Shown: positions 8,500 to 16,079 of the stretch, piece after piece | Layout of the letters: every line of letters starts with the position of its first letter | How positions within the stretch are numbered: position 1 is the stretch's first letter | DNA from: JANNRA01 sp031401035 | GTDB lineage: Bacteria > Desulfobacterota > Binatia > HRBIN30 > CADEER01 | Assembly (NCBI GenBank): GCA_031401035.1 | Contig: JANNRA010000209.1 | Span: forward strand, 1 to 31,416 | Direction of reading: 5' to 3' | DNA: 31,416 bases | Translations under genes and position numbers: made by a program | The notes under the pieces: generated by a model | Told to the model about the DNA's origin: nothing | Seen by the model: only the letters and a program-made list of their open reading frames with translations | Database searches by the model: none

Positions 8500-9372
8500 A
8501 TGATTCGGCCTATGAACGTCGTCCCGCCGCTGCTGCGCGCCGGGGCGTCCCTGGCGGACGAGGAGGCGGCCGGGCTCGACCCCGCCGCCAGCGCCGCCGC
8601 GGCGCCACGGTCGGGGCTCAAAACGTTGCTCGAGGTCGATGCGCTGTCGCTGTGGTACGGCGCCGCGCGCGCCCTCGACCGCGTCAGCCTGGCCATCCCC
8701 GAGAAGCGCGTCACCGCATTCATCGGGCCTTCCGGCTGCGGCAAGTCGACCCTGCTGCGCTGCTTCAACCGCCTCAACGACCTCATCGACACGGTGCGCG
8801 TCGAGGGCGACATCCGCTTCGACGGCGCGAGCATCTACGACCCGGAGCTGGACGTGAACGGGCTCCGCAAACGCGTCGGCATGGTGTTCCAGAAGTCCAA
8901 TCCGTTCCCCAAGTCGATCTTCGAGAACGTCGCCTACGGTTGCCGCATCCACGGCCTGAGCCGCAAGGACGAACTCGAGGCCATCGTCGAACGCAGTCTG
9001 CGTAGCGCGGCGCTGTGGGGCGAGGTGAAGGACCGGCTGCAGGAGAGCGCCCTCGGCCTCTCCGGCGGGCAGCAGCAACGGCTGTGCATCGCCCGCGCCA
9101 TCGCCATCGAGCCCGAGGTGATGCTGCTCGACGAACCGTGTTCGGCCCTCGATCCGGTGGCGACGGCGAAGATCGAGGACCTCATCCAGGAACTGAAGGC
9201 CGACTACACGATCATCATCGTCACCCACAACATGCAGCAGGCGGCGCGTGTCTCGGATTCGACCGCGTTCATGTACATGGGCGAGTTGGTCGAGACCGGC
9301 GCGACGACGCAGATCTTCACCGCGCCCGCCAAGCGCGAGACCGAGGATTATATCACGGGCCGGTTCGGCTGA
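8500..9372 (+). CDS. pstB: Phosphate ABC transporter ATPase PstB
   Basis: A 290-residue ATP-binding subunit that powers phosphate import. ATG 8500 is chosen because GGAAAGAGG ends 4 nt before it; the in-frame ATG at 8485 has no ribosome site. An unusual Ala-rich extension of about 40 residues precedes the ATPase core. Walker A is GPSGCGKST (76-84), with LSGGQQQR at about 187-194. Walker B is VMLLDEP (207-213) and the switch His is in THNMQQ (243). FQKSNPFPKSIFENV is typical of PstB. It lies 36 nt after pstA and 20 nt before phoU. Confidence 0.95.
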   Translation: MIRPMNVVPPLLRAGASLADEEAAGLDPAASAAAAPRSGLKTLLEVDALSLWYGAARALDRVSLAIPEKRVTAFIGPSGCGKSTLLRCFNRLNDLIDTVRVEGDIRFDGASIYDPELDVNGLRKRVGMVFQKSNPFPKSIFENVAYGCRIHGLSRKDELEAIVERSLRSAALWGEVKDRLQESALGLSGGQQQRLCIARAIAIEPEVMLLDEPCSALDPVATAKIEDLIQELKADYTIIIVTHNMQQAARVSDSTAFMYMGELVETGATTQIFTAPAKRETEDYITGRFG

Positions 9373-9392
9373 GGCGGGGGAGAGGACGAACC

Positions 9393-10082
9393 ATGTCGAC
9401 GCGCGCGCATATCGATCGCCACTACGAGGAGGAGCTGCAAGAGCTGCGGCACCTGGTGCTCGAGATGGGCGGCCTGGTCGAGCAGCAGATCGCCGACGCC
9501 ATGCGCTCGCTGGTCGAGCGCGACGACGAGTTCGCCCGCCTGGTGATCGAACGCGACCGCACCGTCAACCGCATGGACGTCCAGATCGACGACCTCTGCC
9601 TGCGTCTGCTCGCCCTGCACCAGCCGGCGGCGCGCGACCTGCGCCTGATCACCACGGCGCTGAAGATCACCACCGATCTCGAGCGCGCCGGCGACATGGC
9701 CGAGAACATCTGCGAGCGCGCCATCGAACTGTGCCGCGAGCCGCAGTTGAAACCGCTCATCGACCTGCCGCGCATGGCGGCGATCGCGCAGGGCATGCTG
9801 CGCCAGGCGCTCGACGCCTTCGTGCGCGAGGATGCCGAGCTGGCGCTGCGGGTGTGCCACCAGGACGACGCGGTGGATCAGCTCACCGACCAGGTCATGC
9901 GCGAGTTGCTGACGTTCATGCTCGAGGACCCGCACACGATCTCGCGCGCGTTGCGCCTGATCTTCGTCTCCAAGTATCTCGAGCGCCTTGCCGATCATGC
10001 CACCAACATCGCCGAGATGGTCATCTTCATGGTCAAGGGCAAGAGCATCCGGCACATGGACCGGCCGCCGGCGACGCTATGA
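9393..10082 (+). CDS. phoU: Phosphate signalling regulator PhoU
   Basis: A 229-residue cytoplasmic helical protein with two PhoU repeats, residues about 10-100 and 115-215. Each carries the metal-binding-like pattern: DLERAGDMAENICERA in the first and YLERLADHATNIAEMV in the second. In known systems PhoU links the transport state of PstSCAB to PhoR and keeps the Pho regulon off when phosphate is plentiful. The ATG follows a GGGGGAGAGG ribosome site by about 8 nt. Its stop overlaps the phoB start (ATGA), implying coupled translation. Confidence 0.95.
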   Translation: MSTRAHIDRHYEEELQELRHLVLEMGGLVEQQIADAMRSLVERDDEFARLVIERDRTVNRMDVQIDDLCLRLLALHQPAARDLRLITTALKITTDLERAGDMAENICERAIELCREPQLKPLIDLPRMAAIAQGMLRQALDAFVREDAELALRVCHQDDAVDQLTDQVMRELLTFMLEDPHTISRALRLIFVSKYLERLADHATNIAEMVIFMVKGKSIRHMDRPPATL

Positions 10083-10798
10083 ACGACGTCGGCAAGAAGA
10101 AGATCCTGGTCGTCGAGGACGAACCGGATATCCGCGAGCTGGTCCGCTACAATCTCGAGCAGGCCGGCTTCCGCGTCGCCGAGGCCGAGGACGGCGAGGA
10201 CGCCTTGCGCAAGGTCGCCAGCGAGCAGCCGGCGTTGGTGATCCTCGACCTGATGCTGCCGCAGGGCGACGGGCTCGAGGTCTGCCGGACGCTGCGCGGC
10301 AGGCCGGAGACGGCGTCGCTGCCGATCGTCATGCTGACCGCCAAGGCGGCCGAGGTGGACCGCATTCTCGGCCTCGAGTTCGGCGCCGACGACTACGTCA
10401 CCAAGCCGTTCTCGCCGCGCGAGCTGGTGGCGCGCGTCAAGGCGGTCCTGCGCCGCGCCGAGGCGAGCGAGCGGGCACCGCTGACCAACCAGTTCGACCG
10501 CGGCCGGCTGCGCATGGATTTCGACGCACACGAGGCCTGGCTCGACGGCAAATCGCTCGAGCTCAGCCTGCGGGAGTTCCAGCTGCTGAAGTTCTTGGTC
10601 CGCAACCCGAACCGCGTCTTCGACCGCCTCACCATCCTCGACCTGGTGTGGGGAAACGATACCTACGTCGAGCCGCGCACGGTCGACGTGCACGTGCGCC
10701 GGCTGCGCATGCTCGTCGAACGCGACGCCGCCAACCCGGAGCTGATCCAGACCGTGCGCGGCGTCGGCTATCGCTTCAACGACCAGGCGCTGGGGTAG
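10079..10798 (+). CDS. phoB: Phosphate response regulator PhoB
   Basis: A 239-residue OmpR/PhoB-type response regulator. The receiver domain (about 8-125) has the acidic pair ED (13-14), phospho-acceptor D57 in VILDLMLP, T87 and K109 in TKPFSP. The C-terminal winged helix (about 140-236) has LTILDLVWG and RTVDVHVRRLR, the recognition-helix segment of PhoB-like proteins, and ends GVGYRF. It is expected to bind the 11-bp-spaced half-sites noted at 1883, 2043, 18897 and 19037. It is coupled to phoU by a 4-bp overlap and separated from phoR by 160 bp holding a palindromic repeat. Confidence 0.95.
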   Translation: MNDVGKKKILVVEDEPDIRELVRYNLEQAGFRVAEAEDGEDALRKVASEQPALVILDLMLPQGDGLEVCRTLRGRPETASLPIVMLTAKAAEVDRILGLEFGADDYVTKPFSPRELVARVKAVLRRAEASERAPLTNQFDRGRLRMDFDAHEAWLDGKSLELSLREFQLLKFLVRNPNRVFDRLTILDLVWGNDTYVEPRTVDVHVRRLRMLVERDAANPELIQTVRGVGYRFNDQALG

Positions 10799-10827
10799 TG
10801 TCCGCGTCTCGAGTCGGCGGGAGTTCG

Positions 10828-10934
10828 GATCCCCTCACCCCGGCCCTCTCCCTGCGGGAGAGGGGGCCTGGAAGGCACCGCGCTGCGCCGTCTGGTTCCC
10901 TCTCCCGCAGGGAGAGGGTCAGGGTGAGGGGATC
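10828..10934. repeat. REP-like compound palindrome between phoB and phoR
   Basis: GATCCCCTCACCC (10828-10840) and GGGTGAGGGGATC (10922-10934) are exact inverted repeats bounding 107 bp. Inside, near each end, is a smaller palindrome of the form CCCTCTCCC...GGGAGAGGG. This layout matches a dispersed intergenic element common in proteobacteria. Copy number in this genome cannot be judged from one window. It could stabilise the upstream mRNA or reduce transcription into phoR. Confidence 0.8.
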
Positions 10935-10958
10935 GCAGGAATCTGCAAGAAGGGCTCG

Positions 10959-12314
10959 GTGGATCTGATCCCCTTCCTCGGCTGGCTCGTCGCGGGGCTC
11001 GCCGGTGGCCTGGTGTGGCGTGCGCGGCGGCGCAACGTCGCGCGCATCGACGCCCTGCGCGCTGTCGCCCGCGCCGTTGCCGATGATGCGCCGCTGCCGG
11101 TGCTGCCCGAGCGGCTCGACGGTCCGCTCGGCGACCTGCAGGCGGCTGTCGTGCAAGCCCTGGCCCATGACGCGCAGAAACTCGCCGCCGCGCAGGTCGA
11201 ACAGCGCCGCCTGCAGGGCGTCCTCGGCGGCATGGTCGAGGGCGTCCTGGTCATCGACGCCGACGGCACCGTGCTACTGAGCAACCGCGGTGCCGAGGAA
11301 CTGCTGGCGCTGCCGCCGGGCGAGACGTATGCCGGCCGGCCGCTCATCGAGCTCAGCCGCCACCCGGACCTGCACCGTCTGGTGCGCTGGGCGGTCAGCG
11401 ACGAGGGCCTGGCGCACGGCTCGACGTTGGAAGTCAGCCTCGGTGGCACCGGCAGCTACGTATTGCAGGTAACGGCGACGCCGGTCGATGCCGGTCCCGA
11501 CGCCGGCCGCGCCTTCATCCTCGTCTTCCACGACATCACGCAGATGAAGCGCCTCGAGCTGGTGCGGCGCGACTTCGTCGCCAACGTCTCGCATGAGCTG
11601 CGTACGCCGCTGGCGGCGATCGCCGGCTACACCGAGACACTGCTCGGCGGCGCCCTCGACGAGCCGGAGCGGGCGCGCCGCTTCCTCGGCATCATCGAGC
11701 GGCATACCGACCGCCTCGGGCGCCTGGTCAACGACCTGCTGACGCTCTCGGACCTGGAGCTCGGCCGCACCGAGCTGCGCCGCGGCGCGGTCGACGCCGC
11801 CGACGCGATCGAGGCGGCGTTCGAGGTGCTGCACGTCAAGGCCGAGCAGGCGGGCGTCGTGCTGGCGTCGTCGGTCGCACCGGACACGCCGCCGCTCGAC
11901 GCCGATCGCGACCGCGTCGAGCAGACCATCCTCAACCTGGTCGACAACGCCATCAAGTACACCCCCGCCGGCGGGCGTATCTCGGTGCGGATCCGGCCGC
12001 TGCCGGCGGCGGAGGTGCCGGAGATTCTGCGCCGCAACGACGCGCCGCCGTATTGCGAACTGGTGGTGGCGGACACCGGCGTCGGCGTCCCGGCCGAGGA
12101 CCTGCCGCGCCTCACCGAGCGCTTCTACCGCGTCGACAAGGCGCGCTCGCGCGAGCTCGGCGGCACCGGCCTCGGCCTGGCCATCGTCAAGCACATCGTG
12201 CAGGCGCATGGCGGCACATTGCACATCGACAGCGCGGTCGGTCGCGGCACGACAGTCCGCGTCGTCCTGCCGGCGCGCGCGGCGCGCCGCGACGAGTTGC
12301 CTCGCTCGGCGTGA
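10959..12314 (+). CDS. phoR: Phosphate sensor histidine kinase PhoR
   Basis: A 451-residue kinase starting at GTG 10959 (AAGAAGGG 4 nt upstream). There is one short membrane segment at residues 5-20, followed by RARRR. It has no periplasmic sensor domain, as expected for PhoR, which senses through PstSCAB-PhoU. A PAS domain spans about 85-195. The HisKA box has H212 in NVSHELRTPL. ATPase motifs are N330 in LNLVDNAIKYTP, DTGVGVP (372-378), RFYRVDKAR and GGTGLGLAIVK (401-411). It phosphorylates PhoB. Placing phoR last, after a palindromic spacer, is unusual compared with tight phoB-phoR pairs but leaves the system complete. Confidence 0.93.
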   Translation: MDLIPFLGWLVAGLAGGLVWRARRRNVARIDALRAVARAVADDAPLPVLPERLDGPLGDLQAAVVQALAHDAQKLAAAQVEQRRLQGVLGGMVEGVLVIDADGTVLLSNRGAEELLALPPGETYAGRPLIELSRHPDLHRLVRWAVSDEGLAHGSTLEVSLGGTGSYVLQVTATPVDAGPDAGRAFILVFHDITQMKRLELVRRDFVANVSHELRTPLAAIAGYTETLLGGALDEPERARRFLGIIERHTDRLGRLVNDLLTLSDLELGRTELRRGAVDAADAIEAAFEVLHVKAEQAGVVLASSVAPDTPPLDADRDRVEQTILNLVDNAIKYTPAGGRISVRIRPLPAAEVPEILRRNDAPPYCELVVADTGVGVPAEDLPRLTERFYRVDKARSRELGGTGLGLAIVKHIVQAHGGTLHIDSAVGRGTTVRVVLPARAARRDELPRSA

Positions 12315-12363
12315 GCGGCGCGCCGGGGCGCGGACGGCGCCTGGGGTGCCCTGGCGTCGTCGC

Positions 12364-12945
12364 TCAGGGTGCGCCGAGGCGACAGGTCGCGCCGCTCAGC
12401 GGGCCGCCGATCCCGGCGCTGGCCTCGACCATGCAGGCGAGGTCGTCGAGGGTCGGCGCCTTGGCCCCCTCGCAGACGTCGAACGTGACCTCGGCGATCG
12501 CGCCCCGCTCGAGCGAGACCTTCGAGACGACCAGGCGCGCCGCATAGCCAAGATCGTTGACGGTCAACGAGGCCCCGTCGACAGCGGCTTTGACACGGGC
12601 GAGCACCGACGAATCGGTTGCCTGACCCGGCAGGGTCAACGTCGCGTTGCGGTAGGACACCAGCAGCATCGTCGTGCTGATCTCCTGGCCGACGGGCGGC
12701 GTGAACTCGATGCGCACCGGGTACTGGCGCTTGCTCGGCGCGCACGGATGCGGCGCGCAGTCCTGCGCGCAGGTGGTGCAGGTCTCGCCCGCCTGCAGCA
12801 GCCCGTCGCCGCAGCGAGCTGGCCCGGAGGGGTGGGGGGGTGCGGCGGCCGGTGTCGACTGAGCCGCGGTCGGCGCGCTCGCCGCCGCTGCACCGCCGGC
12901 GAGGATCATGGCCATGACGAGCTGGACGAAGAGTGCGATCCCCAT
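12364..12945 (-). CDS. Secreted Cys-rich protein with cohesin-like C-terminal domain (paralogue 1)
   Basis: A 193-residue exported protein. The start is ATG 12945, with GGAGA 8 nt upstream; the frame extends further but without a ribosome site. A signal peptide covers about 1-22, then a short Ala/Pro linker. The motif CGDGLLQAGETCTTCAQDC sits near residues 45-63. The C-terminal domain (about 68-193) holds LLVSYRNATLTLPG, VNDLGYAARLVVS, AEVTFDVCEGAKAPTLDDLAC and a final Cys. These match the same positions in the proteins at 12975, 14126, 15146 and 19324. It is the last gene of the inferred receptor operon, 29 nt after its neighbour and convergent with phoR. Molecular function unknown; probably a disulfide-stabilised surface or periplasmic binding module. 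Confidence 0.8.
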   Translation of the reverse strand: MGIALFVQLVMAMILAGGAAAASAPTAAQSTPAAAPPHPSGPARCGDGLLQAGETCTTCAQDCAPHPCAPSKRQYPVRIEFTPPVGQEISTTMLLVSYRNATLTLPGQATDSSVLARVKAAVDGASLTVNDLGYAARLVVSKVSLERGAIAEVTFDVCEGAKAPTLDDLACMVEASAGIGGPLSGATCRLGAP

Positions 12946-12974
12946 TTTGCGTTCTCCGCAGGACAGTTGAGCGT

Positions 12975-14129
12975 TCACGGGGCGTTGACGGCGCAACTAC
13001 AACCGCTGATCTCGCCGCCGAGGCCCGCGCAGCCTTCGATCGTACAGGCGAGGTCAGCAGCGGTCGGCGCCGGCGCGCCCTGGCACTGGTCGAAGGTCAC
13101 CGTCAGGAACGTCCCGGCCTGGAACGGGGAGGTACGGCTCATGACCACCCGCAGGCCGTAGTTGAGGTCGTTGCGGATGAACGGGAACGGCGCCGGGGGG
13201 GGGGCGGTGACGCGGCCGCTGACGGTCCCGGCGGTGCCCGATCCGGGAATACTGAGGCGCGCGCTGTTGTAGCCGATGAGGACCGACAGTGAGGTCGGTG
13301 CGCTGCTCGAGAACCGCAGGTTGAACGAGAACGGCACCGTCGGGAGGGACGCCGTGCAGGCCCGAACGACGCAGTCCTGCGGGCAGGATGTGCATGTCTC
13401 GCCGGGTTCCAGCACGCCGTTGCCGCACATGGATGCGAGCGGCGTTGGCGATGCAGTCGGCGTCGGCGTTGCGGTCGGCGTGGCCGTCGCCGTGACCCCG
13501 GCGGGCGTGGTTGCGACGGCGGTACTGGTCGGCGTCTCGGTTGCCGCCGCCGTCTGACTCGCGCTGGCGGTGGCCGTCGCCGGGCCCGCCGTGGCGGTGT
13601 CGATCGGCGTGGCGGTGACGACAGGCGTGGCGGTGATGGTCGCCGCTGCGGTGCTCGTCGCCGTCGTCGGCGGTGTCGCGCTGGCGCTCGCCGTCGCGGT
13701 CAGGGTCGGCGGCGCCGTCGAGGTGGCGGTGGGTGGCACGGCGGTGTTGGTCGCGGGCACCGTGGCGGTGAGCGACCGCGTCGGCGAGGCGGTCGAGGTC
13801 GCGGTGCGGGTCGCGACGGATGGCGGTGTGTTGCTCGGCGTCGCCGTCACCGACGCCGTGCGGGTTGGCGCCTGGGTCGCGGTGTTCGCCGCCGTCCGCG
13901 TCGGCGCGGCGGTCCCGGTCGGCGTCGGACGCGTGGTGGGCGTCTCGCTGCGCCCCGGCGTCGCGGTCGCGATGGGGCTGGTCGGCTGGCCCGACGGCGT
14001 CGGGGTGCTGGGCGGCAGGAACACGGAAACGGAAGAGTCACTGCCGCAGCCCGCCGCGCCGAGCGCCAGGGTGAGAGCGAAGACGGCAGCACGGTGGCGT
14101 GCCGCTGCAGGTCGTATACGTCGCGTCAT
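12975..14129 (-). CDS. Lipoprotein with long Thr/Pro/Ala linker and cohesin-like domain (paralogue 2)
   Basis: A 384-residue predicted lipoprotein. ATG 14129 overlaps the TGA of the upstream gene (ATGA), which fixes the start. A signal sequence ends in the lipobox-like GAAGC. Residues about 45-235 are almost only Thr, Ala, Pro, Ser and Val in TATPT-like runs, a flexible and possibly glycosylated stalk. It is encoded by degenerate 6-bp repeats that could vary in copy number. CGNGVLEPGETCTSCPQDC follows, then the shared domain with LIGYNSARLSIPGSG, RNDLNYGLRVVMSR and TVTFDQCQGAPAPTAADLAC. This is a surface-display layout: lipid anchor, stalk, folded head. Function unknown. Confidence 0.83.
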   Translation of the reverse strand: MTRRIRPAAARHRAAVFALTLALGAAGCGSDSSVSVFLPPSTPTPSGQPTSPIATATPGRSETPTTRPTPTGTAAPTRTAANTATQAPTRTASVTATPSNTPPSVATRTATSTASPTRSLTATVPATNTAVPPTATSTAPPTLTATASASATPPTTATSTAAATITATPVVTATPIDTATAGPATATASASQTAAATETPTSTAVATTPAGVTATATPTATPTPTASPTPLASMCGNGVLEPGETCTSCPQDCVVRACTASLPTVPFSFNLRFSSSAPTSLSVLIGYNSARLSIPGSGTAGTVSGRVTAPPPAPFPFIRNDLNYGLRVVMSRTSPFQAGTFLTVTFDQCQGAPAPTAADLACTIEGCAGLGGEISGCSCAVNAP

Positions 14130-15055
14130 GGGAGGGGCCCCGTCGCCGTGCATGTGCATGTGGGACAGCCCTCGTCTCGGCACGCCAGGTCGGCAGTCGT
14201 CGGCGCTGGGCTGCCGGAACAGGTGTCGAAGGTCACGGTGAATTGCGGCCCGCTGAGACCAGCGCCTCGGCTGATGAGCACGTTGAGCGCATAACCGAGG
14301 TCGCTGGGGGTGAGGATCGCCGGCGGTGGGGGAACGGCCGCGACGCGCATCCGTACCAGGCTGCTACTGCCGCTGCCGGGGATGCTGAGGACGCTGCTGC
14401 GGTACGAGAGGAACATCACCGCGGTTTGCACGTTCTGCCCCGGCGGCGGCGCGTAGCTGACCGAGAACGTGGCGGTCTCGCCACTGGGCGTGCAGGGGCT
14501 CACCTGGCAGTCCTGCGGGCAGGACGTGCAGGTCTCGCCCGGGCCGAGCAGGCCGTCGCCGCATGGCAGTGGGGTGGGCGCCGTGGTCGGCGTCGGCGTG
14601 AAGGTGGCTTCGCCCGGCCGCAGCGTCGCGGTCGCCGTCGGCGTCGCCGTGCGGGTGACGGTCGGCGTCGCGGGCGGCGCCGTCGGGGTAGGGGTGAATA
14701 GCGCGCCACAGGCGCTCGTGTCGAAGGCGCAATTCGTGCAGCGCAGCCCGCTGCCCGCGAAGCCCAGGGACGCGCAGGTCTCGTTGTTCAGCGAGAACGA
14801 GTCACACGTCTCGACGCCGGTCTGCACGACCCCGTCGCCGCAGCGCGCCACCTGACAGATCGTCGTACAGTTGTCGTCGTCCAACGTGTTGCCGTCATCG
14901 CAGGCTTCGCCGCTGTTCTGGACGCCGTTGCCGCAGCGCGAGAAACTGCCGCCGCTGTCGCTGCTGCTACCGCCGCAACCGACGAGCGCAGTGGCGAAGG
15001 CGGCGAGCAGGAGGACGGCAGGGGCGCGCCGAATGGGGAGGGGTCTGTGGATCAT
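14126..15055 (-). CDS. Lipoprotein with Myxo-type disulfide repeats and cohesin-like domain (paralogue 3)
   Basis: A 309-residue lipoprotein starting at ATG 15055. The signal peptide ends in the lipobox LVGC (Cys27), followed by a Gly/Ser tether. Residues about 41-115 carry the DUF4215/Myxo-type cysteine repeat pattern CGNGVQNSGEACDDGN, then CGDGVVQTGVETCD. A Thr/Pro linker follows (about 118-160). Then come CGDGLLGPGETCTSCPQDC and the shared C-terminal domain: MFLSYRSSVLSIPGSG, PSDLGYALNVLISR, FTVTFDTCSGSPAPTTADLAC. It is probably anchored to the outer membrane. Coupled to the downstream gene by ATGA. Role unknown. Confidence 0.83.
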   Translation of the reverse strand: MIHRPLPIRRAPAVLLLAAFATALVGCGGSSSDSGGSFSRCGNGVQNSGEACDDGNTLDDDNCTTICQVARCGDGVVQTGVETCDSFSLNNETCASLGFAGSGLRCTNCAFDTSACGALFTPTPTAPPATPTVTRTATPTATATLRPGEATFTPTPTTAPTPLPCGDGLLGPGETCTSCPQDCQVSPCTPSGETATFSVSYAPPPGQNVQTAVMFLSYRSSVLSIPGSGSSSLVRMRVAAVPPPPAILTPSDLGYALNVLISRGAGLSGPQFTVTFDTCSGSPAPTTADLACRDEGCPTCTCTATGPLP

Positions 15056-15107
15056 GAGGCGACTCGCTCTGCGGGGCCGAGGGGCGAACCGCTTCTGGTC
15101 GAGGTCG

Positions 15108-15131
15108 GGGAGCCGGCCCGGGCCGGCTCCC
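15108..15131. repeat. 24-bp perfect palindrome between two operon genes
   Basis: GGGAGCCGGCCC (15108-15119) is followed at once by its reverse complement GGGCCGGCTCCC (15120-15131). It lies in the 90-nt gap between the minus-strand genes ending at 15146 and starting at 15055. There is no T-run after it on the minus strand, so full termination is doubtful. It may act as an mRNA-processing or stabilising hairpin that sets different expression levels along the operon. Confidence 0.6.
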
Positions 15132-15145
15132 TCTGGGGGGGTGGA

Positions 15146-16039
15146 CTACCGCACGACCAATTGACACTCCACCTGGTCGCCGACCTCGTTGAAGTCTGGA
15201 TCGGAGGCGCCCTCGATCGTGCAGCTGAAATCGCAAGCCGTCGGCGACTCGGCGCCCTGACACAGGTCGAACTCGATCGTTGTCAGGGTGCCCGGCCCGA
15301 CCCCGGCGCCGGAGTTCTCGAACAGGATCGTCCGCACGGCGTAGTCGAGATCGTTGGCCGTGGCGGAGAAGTCGTTGGACGAGAAGCGCGCGTTCACGAC
15401 GGCGTCCTGACCGATGCCTGGCAGCGCGACGACGCCATCCGGGTAGTTGAGGAAGAATCCGGCCCCCGTCAGCACCAGACCGGCGACGTCGGTGCTCCAC
15501 AGGACGTCGACCGTGACGGTATTGCCGGACGGGATGCAGTTGGCGATCTGGCAGGTGGACGGACACGAATCGCCGTCGAGCGTGTTGCCGTCGTCGCAGG
15601 TCTCGCCGGCCTCCGCGTCCGGTACGCCATTTCCACACAGGGGCGGGATGGTCGGCGTCGGCGTCACCGGGCAGGGTTCGCCGCCGCCGGTCGGCGTGGC
15701 CGTCGGCGGCACCGTCGGCGGCACCGTCGCCGTCGGCGTCGCCGTCGGCAGGGTGGCGTTGCAGCCGCCGAGCGCGTTGTTGACTGCCAGGATGAGTTCG
15801 GCGATCGACACGCTGCCGTCGCCGTTGCCGTCGAAGGCGGCGCAGGTCGAGACCGGCTGCGAGCCGAGGGCGATGTTGACGCCGACGATGAGCTCGTTGA
15901 TGGCGACGCTCCCGTCGGCGTTGCAGTCGCCGGCGCACTGCGCGGCGGCGGGCGCCGGCGACAGATACAGCGCCGTCGCCAGCAGGATGGCGGCGGTCCA
16001 CGGCGCGGCGGATGCGGTCCGTTGCGTAATTGTCATCAT
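15146..16039 (-). CDS. Secreted protein with paired EF-hand/dockerin-like repeats and cohesin-like domain (paralogue 4)
   Basis: A 297-residue exported protein. ATG 16039 is chosen over the upstream in-frame ATG because AGGGAG lies 10 nt before it. A signal peptide covers 1-33. Two calcium-loop repeats follow: DCNADGSVAINE and DGNGDGSVSIAE, each with D/N at loop positions 1, 3 and 5 and Glu at 12, each followed by a LIxxVNxALG helix. This is a dockerin-type-I-like duplication. A short Thr/Pro linker, a DUF4215-like CGNGVPDAEAGETCDDGN segment and the shared C-terminal domain (FFLNYPDGVVALPG, ANDLDYAVRTI, TTIEFDLCQGAESPTACDFSC) complete it. It lies 40 nt after the TonB receptor gene. Having EF-hand-pair and cohesin-like modules in one chain is notable. 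Confidence 0.83.
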   Translation of the reverse strand: MMTITQRTASAAPWTAAILLATALYLSPAPAAAQCAGDCNADGSVAINELIVGVNIALGSQPVSTCAAFDGNGDGSVSIAELILAVNNALGGCNATLPTATPTATVPPTVPPTATPTGGGEPCPVTPTPTIPPLCGNGVPDAEAGETCDDGNTLDGDSCPSTCQIANCIPSGNTVTVDVLWSTDVAGLVLTGAGFFLNYPDGVVALPGIGQDAVVNARFSSNDFSATANDLDYAVRTILFENSGAGVGPGTLTTIEFDLCQGAESPTACDFSCTIEGASDPDFNEVGDQVECQLVVR

Positions 16040-16079
16040 GAGTATCGATCTCCCTGTGGGCATCATCGTGGTCCGCGCA

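Noticed and set aside
6802..9228. An 808-residue minus-strand open frame opposite pstA and pstB
   Set aside because: Antisense shadow. PstA and PstB on the plus strand have full family motifs.
13440..14010. Possible CRISPR array because of regular repeats
   Set aside because: Units are about 6 bp and degenerate with no unique spacers. They are coding repeats.
13276..14241. Plus-strand Val/Ala/Gly-rich frames
   Set aside because: Antisense of the Thr/Ala/Pro stalk of the lipoprotein at 12975-14129.
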